A DNA stretch of 64,000 nt from Bacillota bacterium (GTDB taxonomy: Bacteria; Bacillota; Clostridia; Oscillospirales; Oscillospiraceae). Under the pieces are notes generated by a model. It was given only the letters and a program-made list of their open reading frames with translations. It did not search any database and had not been told where the DNA came from. Each line of letters starts with the position of its first letter. The first letter of the stretch is position 1. The DNA lies in contig JAETOJ010000009.1 of NCBI GenBank assembly GCA_021768085.1, positions 1 to 64,000 on the forward strand. The letters run 5' to 3'. Shown piece after piece: positions 25,330 to 33,639 of the stretch. The translations under genes and the position numbers were made by a program.

Positions 25330-26753
25330 AGGCGGACGATGTGTTTGACGGCGTCACCGACGTCCGGGACGATCTTATTGACGGGGCCGGGGAGGCCCCC
25401 AAACAGCGGAGCCGGTGGACAAAACGGCGGTGGCTGGGAGCGGTGGCGGCGGTGCTGGCGGTGGCCATCCTGGGGGGCGTGCTTCTGCGCCCCGGCGGGG
25501 GGATGACGGCCTATGCCATCGCCCAGGCGGAATATCCCAGAATGGCCCAGTACCCCGGCGAGGGCGAGGGTGGCAGCGCGGCCTATGACGCGTGGTGGGA
25601 GAGCGTAAAGGCCCAGCGGCGGGATTTGGGGGATACCTCCGCCCTGGAGATGTTCTTTGCCCGGAGCGCCCAGACCTTTTTGACCGAGAAGCCGGGGGAA
25701 AATCGGGTTTACTCCCCTGTGAACGTCTACCTGGCCCTGTCCATGCTGGCCTATCTCACCGATGGGGACAGCCGGGGCCAGATCCTGGAGGCGCTGGGCA
25801 GCGGCGGCATGGACGAGCTGCGGAAGCAGGCGAACGACGTGTGGAACGTCAGTTACCGGGACGACGGGGTGATAACCTCCATCTTGGCCAGCTCCCTGTG
25901 GCTAAACGAGAATGTGAAGTTCAACCGGGACACCCTGAACGCCCTGGCCCGGGATTTCTATGCCTCCTCCTATCGGGGGGAGATGGGCTCGAAGGAGCTC
26001 AACAAGGCCCTGCAAGGCTGGCTCAATGAGCAGACCGGGGGGCTTTTGGAGGAGCAGGCGGAAAACATTGAGCTGGATCCCACCACCATCCTGGCCCTGG
26101 CAACCACGCTCTATTTCAAGGCCCCGTGGGCTGCGGAGTTCTCCAAGGATCAGACCGCGCCCCAGACCTTCCACACCCCCACCGGGGACGTGGAGACAGA
26201 CTTCCTGCACCAGTGGAATTCAGGAAGCTACTATTCGGGGGACAAATTTTCCGCCGTGAGCCAGTCCTTCAAGGAGGATGGCGCCATGTGGTTCCTCCTG
26301 CCCGACGAGGGGGTGACACCGGAGGAGCTGCTGGCCGACGAGGAGGTCATGGAGTTCCTGTTCACGGAAAAGAAATATGACTGGGGCCGGTCCGCCTTGG
26401 TGAACAAAGCCATCCCCAAGTTCGACGTGTCCGCCCAGTTTGATCTGAAGGACGGCCTGAAGGCGATGGGGATCACCGACGTCTTTGACCCGGAGCGGGC
26501 CGACTTCACCCCCATGACCACCGGGGTGAACGGGCCCATCACCCTCAACCAGACCAGCCACGCCGCCCGAGTGGTGATCGACGAGGAGGGCTGCATCGCT
26601 GCGGCTTTTACCGTGCTGGCGCCCGGCGGCGAAGCTCCCCCCGAGGAGGAGGTGGACTTTGTTTTGGATCGGCCCTTCCTGTTCTGCGTCACCGGGAACG
26701 GCGGCCTGCCCCTGTTTGTGGGGGTAGTCAACGACCCGATGAAAGCATCCTGA
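25326..26753 (+). CDS. Membrane-anchored serpin (serine protease inhibitor)
   Basis: 475 residues. A 35-residue cytoplasmic N-terminus (Asp-rich, then Arg/Lys-rich) and one membrane helix (about 36-54) precede a full serpin fold outside the cell: VYSPVNVYLALSML, the helix and sheet motifs SLWLNENVKFNRDTL, ATTLYFKAPWAAEF, IPKFDVSAQFDLKDGLKAMGI, and the hinge of the reactive loop at 420-430 (EEGCIAAAFTV), followed by the conserved DRPFLFCV. Serpins trap proteases; gut Firmicute and Bifidobacterium serpins act on host proteases. The 4-bp overlap with the sigma gene suggests that the short N-terminal part could also hold the sigma factor (inference). Confidence 0.88.
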   Translation: MKADDVFDGVTDVRDDLIDGAGEAPKQRSRWTKRRWLGAVAAVLAVAILGGVLLRPGGGMTAYAIAQAEYPRMAQYPGEGEGGSAAYDAWWESVKAQRRDLGDTSALEMFFARSAQTFLTEKPGENRVYSPVNVYLALSMLAYLTDGDSRGQILEALGSGGMDELRKQANDVWNVSYRDDGVITSILASSLWLNENVKFNRDTLNALARDFYASSYRGEMGSKELNKALQGWLNEQTGGLLEEQAENIELDPTTILALATTLYFKAPWAAEFSKDQTAPQTFHTPTGDVETDFLHQWNSGSYYSGDKFSAVSQSFKEDGAMWFLLPDEGVTPEELLADEEVMEFLFTEKKYDWGRSALVNKAIPKFDVSAQFDLKDGLKAMGITDVFDPERADFTPMTTGVNGPITLNQTSHAARVVIDEEGCIAAAFTVLAPGGEAPPEEEVDFVLDRPFLFCVTGNGGLPLFVGVVNDPMKAS

Positions 26754-26763
26754 ATAGCTGACG

Positions 26764-26793
26764 ACGGCAGGGAGCGATCCCTGCCGTTGTTTT
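26764..26793 (+). terminator. Intrinsic terminator of the sigma-serpin operon
   Basis: Stem ACGGCAGGGA / TCCCTGCCGT with a GCGA loop, then TGTTTTG. Confidence 0.7.
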
Positions 26794-26818
26794 GCCGCCC
26801 CCGTACCGGCCGGATCGC

Positions 26819-26847
26819 TTGACAACAGGGGGACAAGGGGCTATACT
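26819..26847 (+). promoter_or_regulatory. Consensus promoter of DUF2871 gene
   Basis: TTGACA (26819-26824), 17 nt, TATACT (26842-26847). Confidence 0.8.
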
Positions 26848-26889
26848 ATTCCTTTAACAGGCGAAATGTCAATCAGAGGAGGAAGAACC

Positions 26890-27309
26890 ATGAAACGATA
26901 CCTGAATACGGCCCTGCTGTATGCCATCCTCGCCATGTGCGGCGGCGTGTTCTACCGGGAGTTCACCAAGTTCAACGGCTTTACCGGCAAAACCACCCTC
27001 TCCTTCGTACATACTCATTATTTTCTGCTGGGCATGGTGATGTTCCTGCTGCTGCTCCTGCTGGAAAAGAGCTTTTCCTTCACCGGGGCCAAGACCGGGC
27101 GGGTGCTGGCAGTGTACCACGTGGGCCTGAACCTGACCGCCGTGATGCTGCTGGTGCGGGGGGTGACTCAGGTGGTGGCGTCCACCCTTTCCTCCGGCCT
27201 GAACGCGGCCATCTCCGGCATTGCCGGCATCGGCCACATCCTGCTGGGCGTCAGCCTGCTGCTGCTGCTGCTGGAGATCAGGCGCAGCCTGCCGGCGGAG
27301 CGGGCCTGA
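26890..27309 (+). CDS. DUF2871 family membrane protein
   Basis: 139-residue protein with four membrane helices. The start YLNTALLYAILAMCGGVFYR, FTKFNGFTGKTTLSFVHTHYF and the HILLGVSLLLLLL end are characteristic of DUF2871, a family of unknown function with conserved His residues in membrane segments. AGAGGAGG precedes the ATG at 26890. Single-gene unit with its own promoter and terminator. Confidence 0.85.
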   Translation: MKRYLNTALLYAILAMCGGVFYREFTKFNGFTGKTTLSFVHTHYFLLGMVMFLLLLLLEKSFSFTGAKTGRVLAVYHVGLNLTAVMLLVRGVTQVVASTLSSGLNAAISGIAGIGHILLGVSLLLLLLEIRRSLPAERA

Positions 27310-27342
27310 TCGGAGGGCGCGGAGCAGACGCGAGGTTCGGCA

Positions 27343-27380
27343 AAGCGGCGGAAAGCCCACAGGGGCCTTCCGCCGCTTTT
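27343..27380 (+). terminator. Intrinsic terminator of DUF2871 gene
   Basis: Stem AAGCGGCGGAA pairing with TTCCGCCGCTT, loop of about 13 nt, then TTTT. Confidence 0.8.
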
Positions 27381-27492
27381 CATCATTGAAATCAGGGGAG
27401 GAATATGCTACCATAAGACTGCCAAAAAGCGGGCCGATTCGAGCGGGGCGGCCTGTTCCGCAGTTGACGCCCGTCACCGCCGGGTAACTATG

Positions 27493-27539
27493 GCACAATA
27501 TTGTGCATACTTTACGGAGGTGGGAGTTTGCGCTATACT
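27493..27539 (+). promoter_or_regulatory. Promoter with adjacent 14-bp palindrome, flavin/ferredoxin operon
   Basis: TTTACG (27511-27516), 17 nt, TATACT (27534-27539). A perfect palindrome GCACAATATTGTGC lies at 27493-27506, 4 bp upstream of the -35, a likely regulator site of unknown type. Confidence 0.65.
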
Positions 27540-27591
27540 GGCCACAGCAGACGGGGAAGGGCTTACTCCCCGAGAATTGGAGGAACCAGTG

Positions 27592-28203
27592 ATGAACCAA
27601 ACCGCAAAAAAATATGTTGACCTGTTCCGTCAGGTGAAGATCGCCACCGCCGCCACGGTGGACGCCCAGGGCCGGCCCCAGGCCCGCATCATCAACGTGA
27701 TGCTGGCGGAGGACGACGGGATGTATATCGTCACATCCAAGGGCAAACCCTTCTACAAGCAGCTAATGGAGACTGGTGAGATCGCCCTGGCCGCCATGTG
27801 CCCCGACTGCCAGTCCCTGAAATTCACCGGCAGGCTCCGGGTGGTGGGCAAGGAGTGGGTGGACAAGGTGTTCGAGCACAACCCGGGCATGAATGAGGTC
27901 TACCCCGGTGAGAGCCGCTACATCCTGGACGCCTTCCACATCTACGAGGGCCACGGCGAGTGGTTCGATCTGCTCCACTATCCCATCAGCCGGGAGAGCT
28001 TCGCCTACGGCGGGGACGAGGTGGAGAAGAACGGGTTTGTCATTTCGGATCGGTGCATCGGCTGCGGCGCGTGTGCCAAGGCCTGCCCCCAGCAGTGCAT
28101 TGCCGCCGGGACGCCCTATGTCATTGACCCGGCCCACTGCCTCCAGTGCGGGCGGTGCGTGGAGTTCTGCCCCGTGGACGCCGTGGATCGGCTCCACCCC
28201 TGA
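27592..28203 (+). CDS. Pyridoxamine-5'-phosphate-oxidase-like flavoprotein fused to 2[4Fe-4S] ferredoxin
   Basis: 203 residues. Residues 1-130 form a split-barrel flavin-binding domain (IATAATVDAQGRPQARIINVML, KPFYKQLMETGEIAL). Residues 145-200 hold two [4Fe-4S] motifs, CIGCGACAKACP and CLQCGRCVEFCP. It should be a small flavin redox protein with built-in electron wiring. GGAGGAACC precedes the ATG at 27592; longer in-frame starts have no site. Only 5 bp separate it from the ABC permease that follows, so it is probably in one operon with the transporter. Substrate unknown. Confidence 0.82.
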   Translation: MNQTAKKYVDLFRQVKIATAATVDAQGRPQARIINVMLAEDDGMYIVTSKGKPFYKQLMETGEIALAAMCPDCQSLKFTGRLRVVGKEWVDKVFEHNPGMNEVYPGESRYILDAFHIYEGHGEWFDLLHYPISRESFAYGGDEVEKNGFVISDRCIGCGACAKACPQQCIAAGTPYVIDPAHCLQCGRCVEFCPVDAVDRLHP

Positions 28204-28208
28204 CCGCT

Positions 28209-28850
28209 ATGGAGCTGATTCAGGCCATCTTCGCGCTCTACCGGGAACGCGGGGGCTGGTTTTTGGGGCTGCTGTGGGATCACTTCCTCCTGTCGGGGCA
28301 GGCCATCCTGCTGTCCGGAAGCATCGGATTGCTGCTGGGCATCTTCATCGCCCAGCGGCCCCGGCTGGCTCCGGCGGTGATGGGAGTGTGCAATGTGCTG
28401 TACACCATCCCGGCCATCTCCCTGCTGGGCATTTTGATCCCCTTTACCGGAATTGGAAACAAAACGGCGGTGATCGCCCTGACCATCTATGGCGTCATGC
28501 CCATGGTGCGCAACACCTACGTGGGCCTCACCACCCTGGATCCGGACATTTTAGAGGCCGCCGCCGGCATGGGGAGCACCGCCATGCAGACGCTGCTGCG
28601 GGTGAAGTTGCCCATGGCCGCCGGGGTGATCCTGGCGGGTGTGCGGAACATGGTGGTGATGACCGTCTCGGTGGCGGGCATTGCCTCCTTTGTGGGGGCC
28701 GGTGGGCTGGGCGTGTCCATCTACCGGGGCATCACCATCTATGACCCCGCCATGACCGCGGCGGGGAGCATTTTGATCGCGTCCCTGGCGGTTCTGCTGG
28801 ACTTTATTCTGGGGCGCGTGGAAAAACACTTTAAAAAATACGGGAGCTGA
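28209..28850 (+). CDS. Quaternary-amine (osmoprotectant) ABC transporter permease
   Basis: 213-residue membrane permease of the OpuCB/ProW kind, about five to six helices. The EAA-type loop (LEAAAGMGSTAMQTLLRVKLPMA) and the N-terminal QAILLSGSIGLLLGIFIA, PAISLLGILIPFTGIG are typical. The upstream in-frame start lies inside the preceding gene, so I use the ATG at 28209. Forms an importer with the binding protein and ATPase that follow. Confidence 0.88.
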   Translation: MELIQAIFALYRERGGWFLGLLWDHFLLSGQAILLSGSIGLLLGIFIAQRPRLAPAVMGVCNVLYTIPAISLLGILIPFTGIGNKTAVIALTIYGVMPMVRNTYVGLTTLDPDILEAAAGMGSTAMQTLLRVKLPMAAGVILAGVRNMVVMTVSVAGIASFVGAGGLGVSIYRGITIYDPAMTAAGSILIASLAVLLDFILGRVEKHFKKYGS

Positions 28851-28855
28851 TTGTG

Positions 28856-29761
28856 ATGAAGCAGAAAATTCTTGCGCTGATTCTGGCGCTGGCCGTCGGG
28901 CTGAGCCTGTCCGCCTGCGGTAAACCTGCCGCCGCGGGGCCGGTGAAGATCGCCACCAAGCCCATGACGGAGCAGTATATCCTGGGGGAGATGCTGGGCC
29001 TCATTCTGGAGGACGCGGGCTTCCAGGTGGAGATCACCAAGGGCATCGGCGGAGGCACCAACAACATCCACCCCGCCATGGAGAAGGGGGAGTTCGATCT
29101 CTACCCGGAGTACACCTCCAGCGGCTGGGTGATGGTGCTGGATCACGAAGCCGTGGGCGTGGACGACCAGGAGATGCTGGCCAAGCTGAAGGAGGAGTAT
29201 CAAGACAAGTTCCAGATGACCTGGGTGGGGCTCTACGGGTTCAACAACACCTTCGCCATCGCGGTACGGGAGGAGACGGCCCAAAAGTACGGCTTGAGCA
29301 CCACCAGTGATCTGGCCAAGGTGGCGGGGGAGCTAAACTTTGGCGGCAACCCGGACTATATCGAGCGGGCGGACGGTTTCGCTCTGCTGGCTGACACCTA
29401 CGGCCTGGCGTTCAAGAGCGTCAACGACATCGACATCGGCCTGAAGTACCAGGCCCTCCAAAACGGGGACATCGACGTGACCAACGCCTTCACCACCGAC
29501 GCCCAACTGGGCAACGCCTCCGCCGGGCTGGTGACGCTGGAGGACGATCTGCATTTACAGGTCAACTATTTCTGTTCCACCGTGGTACGGCAGGACGCGC
29601 TGGAGAAGCACCCCGGCTTGGAGGACGCGCTGATGAAGATGGACGGCCTGCTGTCCGATGGGGAGATGGCCCACCTGAACTATCTGGTAGAGGTGGAGGG
29701 CGCGGACGAGAAAGCGGTGGCCCGGGACTTCCTGATGGAAAAGGGCGTTTTGAAGGGCTGA
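28856..29761 (+). CDS. Glycine betaine/choline-type ABC transporter binding lipoprotein (OpuC/ProX family)
   Basis: Lipoprotein signal KILALILALAVGLSLSACG, then the OpuAC fold: VKIATKPMTEQYILGEML, DLYPEYTSSGW (aromatic cage region) and NGDIDVTNAFTTDAQ. 302 residues. GTG at 28853 and ATG at 28856 are both possible; the ATG has the better spacing from GGGAG. Stop is 3 bp before the ATPase start. Confidence 0.9.
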   Translation: MKQKILALILALAVGLSLSACGKPAAAGPVKIATKPMTEQYILGEMLGLILEDAGFQVEITKGIGGGTNNIHPAMEKGEFDLYPEYTSSGWVMVLDHEAVGVDDQEMLAKLKEEYQDKFQMTWVGLYGFNNTFAIAVREETAQKYGLSTTSDLAKVAGELNFGGNPDYIERADGFALLADTYGLAFKSVNDIDIGLKYQALQNGDIDVTNAFTTDAQLGNASAGLVTLEDDLHLQVNYFCSTVVRQDALEKHPGLEDALMKMDGLLSDGEMAHLNYLVEVEGADEKAVARDFLMEKGVLKG

Positions 29762-29764
29762 GCC

Positions 29765-30523
29765 ATGGCGGAGCCTGTGATTCAATTTGACCGGGTGTGC
29801 AAGTCCTTTGACGGCCACCCGGTGCTGCGGGACTTCTCCCTGGACCTGGAGCGGGGGGAGTTCCTGACGGTGATCGGCCGCTCCGGCTGTGGCAAGACCA
29901 CCGCCCTGCGGTTGGTGAACGGCCTCATTGCCGCCGATTCGGGCCGGGTGCTGGTGAAGGGCCGGGATGTGGCCCAGACCGACCCGGTGGCCCTGCGCCG
30001 GGGTATTGGCTACACCATCCAGAACGTGGGCCTGTTCCCCCACATGACGGTGGAGAAAAACATCGCTTACGTCCCCTCCCTGTCCAAGTCACCCCTCTGG
30101 AAGGGGGAGGAACGCAGCCGCCGGGCGGCGGAGCTGCTGCAAACGGTGGGGCTGGAGCCGGGGCTGGCGGGGCGCTACCCCCGGGAGCTGTCCGGCGGGC
30201 AGCGGCAGCGGGTGGGCATCGCTCGGGCCTTGGCCGCTCAGCCGGATGTCCTCCTGATGGACGAGCCCTTCGGGGCGGTGGACGAGATCACTCGCCGCCA
30301 GCTCCAGGACGAGCTCCTGCGCCTCCACCAGGAGCGGGGCATCACCATCCTGTTCGTCACCCACGACATTGAGGAGGCCCTCAAGCTGGGCACCCGGGTG
30401 CTGGTGATGGAGGAGGGGAGGCCTACCCAGTTCGGCCCACCCAGTGCCCTCCTGTCCAACCCCGCTACCCCCTTCGTTGCCCAGCTGGTGCGCCGGAGCC
30501 GGGACTTTGCCCCCAGACAGTAA
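29765..30523 (+). CDS. Quaternary-amine ABC transporter ATP-binding protein
   Basis: 252-residue ATPase. Walker A GRSGCGKT, Q loop TIQNVGLFPHMTV, signature LSGGQRQRVGIARAL, Walker B VLLMDEPFGAVD, and H loop FVTHDIEEAL. The core matches OpuCA/ProV, but the C-terminal CBS pair that senses ionic strength in OpuA/OpuC is absent, so regulation by osmolarity through CBS is unlikely. eutH follows 18 bp later. Confidence 0.9.
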   Translation: MAEPVIQFDRVCKSFDGHPVLRDFSLDLERGEFLTVIGRSGCGKTTALRLVNGLIAADSGRVLVKGRDVAQTDPVALRRGIGYTIQNVGLFPHMTVEKNIAYVPSLSKSPLWKGEERSRRAAELLQTVGLEPGLAGRYPRELSGGQRQRVGIARALAAQPDVLLMDEPFGAVDEITRRQLQDELLRLHQERGITILFVTHDIEEALKLGTRVLVMEEGRPTQFGPPSALLSNPATPFVAQLVRRSRDFAPRQ

Positions 30524-30541
30524 AAGGAGGAGGAAGCCCAC

Positions 30542-31654
30542 ATGACAATCATGGCTCTGAACCAGATCCTGATGATCGTCATGGCCGGGGGCGCGGTGCT
30601 GGGGGGGATCGACCGCGTTCTGGGCAACCGGCTGGGCCTGGGGGAGCAGTTTGAAAAGGGCTTTCTGCTGCTGGGGCCCATGGCGCTGTCCATGGCGGGG
30701 ATGATCTGCCTGACGCCGGTGCTGGCGGATGTGCTGGGCCGGTTCATCGTCCCTCTGTACCGGCTGATGGGGGTGGATCCCGCCATGTTTGGGGGCCTGC
30801 TGGCTATCGACATGGGAGGATATCAGCTGGCCCGAGAGCTGGCCGCCGACCCCCTCATGGGCAGCTACGCGGGGCTGGTGGTGGCCGCCATGTTCGGCTG
30901 CACCCTGGTATTTACCATTCCCGTGGGCATGGGGATGATCGCAAAGCCGGATCGCCCGCTGTTTGCCCGGGGCATCATGCTGGGGCTGGCGGCCATGCCG
31001 GTGGGGCTGGCGGCGGGAGGGCTGGCCGCCGGGCTGTCCCTCCCGGCCTGCCTGCACCAGAACCTGCCCATCTTCGCCCTGTCCTTGCTGCTGCTATTGG
31101 GGCTTTGGAAAGCCCCGGAGCGAATGGTTAGGGGCTTCTGCGCCCTGGCCGCCGGCATCAGGGCCCTTGTCACCGGGGGGCTGGTGCTGGCGGCGGTGGA
31201 GTCGCTGACGGGGTGGAACCCGGTGGCGGGCATGGCCCCCGTTTCGGAGGCCATGGCGGTGGTGGCCTCCATCGGGGTGGTGATGTTGGGCAGCCTACCT
31301 GTGGCGGAGCTGCTGCGCCGGGGGTTGGCCCGCCCGTTTCAGCGGCTGGGCGGCAGGCTGGGGGTGAGGCCTGAGAGCCTCACTGGGATGCTGGTCAGTC
31401 TGGCCACGCCTCTGCCCGCCCTGTCCATGTATCCGGACATGGATCGCCGGGGCAAGGTGGCGGTGGGGGCTTTTCTGGTGAGCGGGGCCAGCCTGCTGGC
31501 CGCCCACATGGGCTTTGTAGTCAGTGTGGAGCCGGAGATGCTGTTCCCACTGTTTGCGGGCAAGCTCGCCGGAGCGCTGGCTGCGGCCGTGCTGGCCCTG
31601 TGGTTGGAACGGAACGAGGAAACGGACAGAAGCCGTGCTGAGCGGAACGTCTGA
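30542..31654 (+). CDS. eutH: Ethanolamine utilization protein EutH (putative ethanolamine permease)
   Basis: 370-residue polytopic membrane protein. GVDPAMFGGLLAIDMGGYQLA and the N-terminal GGAVLGGIDRVLGNRLGLGEQFEKGF are EutH hallmarks. EutH helps move ethanolamine into cells at low external pH. No other eut gene is seen in the window. Here it closes an operon with a quaternary-amine ABC importer. AAAGGAGGAGG precedes the ATG. Confidence 0.9.
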   Translation: MTIMALNQILMIVMAGGAVLGGIDRVLGNRLGLGEQFEKGFLLLGPMALSMAGMICLTPVLADVLGRFIVPLYRLMGVDPAMFGGLLAIDMGGYQLARELAADPLMGSYAGLVVAAMFGCTLVFTIPVGMGMIAKPDRPLFARGIMLGLAAMPVGLAAGGLAAGLSLPACLHQNLPIFALSLLLLLGLWKAPERMVRGFCALAAGIRALVTGGLVLAAVESLTGWNPVAGMAPVSEAMAVVASIGVVMLGSLPVAELLRRGLARPFQRLGGRLGVRPESLTGMLVSLATPLPALSMYPDMDRRGKVAVGAFLVSGASLLAAHMGFVVSVEPEMLFPLFAGKLAGALAAAVLALWLERNEETDRSRAERNV

Positions 31655-31676
31655 GCGGACGCCGCCCCGTGGAAAA

Positions 31677-31711
31677 GGAAGCCCCCGGTTGTGCCGGAGG
31701 GCTTCCTTTTT
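31677..31711 (+). terminator. Intrinsic terminator after eutH
   Basis: Stem GGAAGCCCCCGG / CCGGAGGGCTTCC with loop TTGTG, then TTTTTC. Confidence 0.85.
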
Positions 31712-31729
31712 CTGTCCGGCGGAAGGGGG

Positions 31730-31780
31730 TTGACTTTGGTATGAAATCGTACTATACTACCGGAGTACGATTTCATACCA
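31730..31780 (+). promoter_or_regulatory. Promoter with long inverted repeat, marR-MATE operon
   Basis: TTGACT (31730-31735), 17 nt, TATACT (31753-31758). A perfect inverted repeat with 16-bp arms, TGGTATGAAATCGTAC (31737-31752) and its complement (31765-31780), brackets the -10 exactly. A bound MarR dimer or pair of dimers would block polymerase. Confidence 0.85.
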
Positions 31781-31795
31781 AGGGAGGAACCGCCC

Positions 31796-32266
31796 ATGCC
31801 CCACGGATCCAAGGCCCTGCGCCGCTTCAACCATCTGTTCAACGAGACCACGGAGGCGTACCACGACGCTTCGGTTCGGCTGGGCCTGTCCCACAGCATG
31901 ATGCAGATCCTATATACCGTCTATGACTACGGCGACGGTCGCCGCTGCCCCCTGCGGGAGGTGTGTGTCCAGACCGGGATCAGTAAGCAGACCATCAACT
32001 CCGCCCTGCGAAAGCTGGAGAGGGAGGGGATCGCCCGCCTGGAGCAGGCCGGGGCAAAACGGAAGAACGTGTGCCTAACGGAGAAGGGGCTGGCCCTGGC
32101 TCGGCGTACTGTGGCCCGGATCATGGAGGTGGAGGACGGGGTGTTCGCCTCCTGGCGGCCGGAGGATGTGGAGATGTACCTGACCCTCACCCAGCGATAT
32201 CTCACCGCCTTCCGGGAGGAAATTCAGAGCCTTGAAACAGAACGGGAGCATCAGAACGAGCCATGA
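31796..32266 (+). CDS. MarR family transcriptional regulator
   Basis: 156-residue winged-helix regulator: SHSMMQILYTVYDYGDG, recognition segment QTGISKQTINSALRKLEREGIA and wing KRKNVCLTEKG. It overlaps the MATE gene by 4 bp and lies behind a promoter with a large inverted repeat, so autorepression relieved by an exported compound is likely. The ATG follows GGGAGGAA. Confidence 0.92.
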   Translation: MPHGSKALRRFNHLFNETTEAYHDASVRLGLSHSMMQILYTVYDYGDGRRCPLREVCVQTGISKQTINSALRKLEREGIARLEQAGAKRKNVCLTEKGLALARRTVARIMEVEDGVFASWRPEDVEMYLTLTQRYLTAFREEIQSLETEREHQNEP

Positions 32267-33591
32267 TACAGTTATCCGATCATTTTGACTGTAAGCGCCT
32301 GCTGCGCTTCACCTTCCCCTCCATCATCATGATGGTGTTTACCTCCATCTATGGGGTGGTGGACGGTTTTTTCGTGTCCAACTACGCGGGCAAGACCCCC
32401 TTTGCGGCGGTAAACTTCATCATGCCTGTGCTGATCATTCTGGGCTGCGCTGGATTCATGCTGGGCACCGGCGGCGGTGCCCTTATCGCCAAGACCCTGG
32501 GGGAGGGAAGGCAGAGGAAGGCCAACGAGATCTTCTCCCTGATAGTGTGGGCTGGTGGGGTGCTCGGCGTGGCGCTGGCGGTGGCTGGGATCGCTCTGCT
32601 GCCCGCAGTGGCCTCTTTGCTGGGGGCGGAGGGCCAAATGCTGGAGGACTGCGTGACCTACGGGCGGATCATCCTGGCGGCGCTGCCCTTCTATGTCCTC
32701 CAGATGGAGTTCCAGTGCCTGTTCGCCACGGCGGAAAAGCCCAAGCTGGGCCTTGCCGTCACGGTGGCGGCGGGAATGACAAATATGGTGCTGGACGCCC
32801 TGTTTGTGGGGGCCTTCCGCTGGGGCGTGGTGGGCGCGGCGGCGGCTACCGCCTTCAGCCAGATGGTGGGCGGCATGATCCCGTTGATCTACTTTGGCCG
32901 GGAGAACTCCAGCCTGCTGCGGCTGACCCGGTGCAGCTTTGACGGGCGGGCGCTGCTGGCCGCCTGCTCCAACGGGGCCTCCGAGCTGATGAGCAATATC
33001 TCCATGTCGGTGGTATCCATGCTCTACAACGGCCAGCTCATGGTCAAGGCGGGGGAGGACGGCGTGGCCGCCTACGGGGTGCTGATGTATGTGAGCATGA
33101 TTTTCCAGGCCATCTTCATCGGCTATGCCGTGGGGACGGCCCCGGTGGTGGGCTACCACTACGGCGCGGGCAACCAGGGAGAGCTGAAGGGGCTGCTGCG
33201 GCGCAGCGCCGCCCTTATCGGCTGCTTCTCCGCGGCCATGTGTCTGGCGGGGGAAACGCTGGGGAGACCCTTGTCGGTGATCTTCGTGGGCTATGACCGG
33301 TCGCTGCTGGACATGACAGCCCACGCCTTCGCCATCTTCTCCGTGTCCTTCCTGTTCTCCGGCTTCGCTATCTTTGGCTCCTCCTTCTTCACAGCCCTGA
33401 ACGACGGGCTCACCTCGGCGCTGATCTCCTTTTTGCGCACGCTGGTGTTCCAGTGCGCGGCGGTGATTATCTTCCCCGTGTTCTGGGGGCTGGACGGGAT
33501 CTGGTGGTCTATTGTGGCGGCGGAGGTGATGGCGGTGGCGGTGACGCTGGCTTTTCTGGCGGCCAAGCGCAAGCGGTACGGATACGCGTAA
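32263..33591 (+). CDS. MATE family efflux transporter
   Basis: 442 residues, twelve helices, of the MepA/DinF branch. SIYGVVDGFFVSNYAG at the start, TGGGALIAKTLGEG, and the second-half GYAVGTAPVVGYHYGAGN are typical of MATE repeats. Na+ or H+ driven export of cationic drugs or metabolites. Controlled by the coupled MarR gene. Confidence 0.92.
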   Translation: MIQLSDHFDCKRLLRFTFPSIIMMVFTSIYGVVDGFFVSNYAGKTPFAAVNFIMPVLIILGCAGFMLGTGGGALIAKTLGEGRQRKANEIFSLIVWAGGVLGVALAVAGIALLPAVASLLGAEGQMLEDCVTYGRIILAALPFYVLQMEFQCLFATAEKPKLGLAVTVAAGMTNMVLDALFVGAFRWGVVGAAAATAFSQMVGGMIPLIYFGRENSSLLRLTRCSFDGRALLAACSNGASELMSNISMSVVSMLYNGQLMVKAGEDGVAAYGVLMYVSMIFQAIFIGYAVGTAPVVGYHYGAGNQGELKGLLRRSAALIGCFSAAMCLAGETLGRPLSVIFVGYDRSLLDMTAHAFAIFSVSFLFSGFAIFGSSFFTALNDGLTSALISFLRTLVFQCAAVIIFPVFWGLDGIWWSIVAAEVMAVAVTLAFLAAKRKRYGYA

Positions 33592-33594
33592 AAA

Positions 33595-33625
33595 ACGGGC
33601 GGCAGGAAAAACCTGCCGCCCGTCT
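33595..33625. terminator. Bidirectional terminator, MATE / Gfo-Idh-MocA genes
   Basis: Stem ACGGGCGGCAGG / CCTGCCGCCCGT with an AAAAA loop between two converging genes; A-run on the left, CTGTCT on the right. Confidence 0.7.
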
Positions 33626-33639
33626 GTCTATGGATGTGC

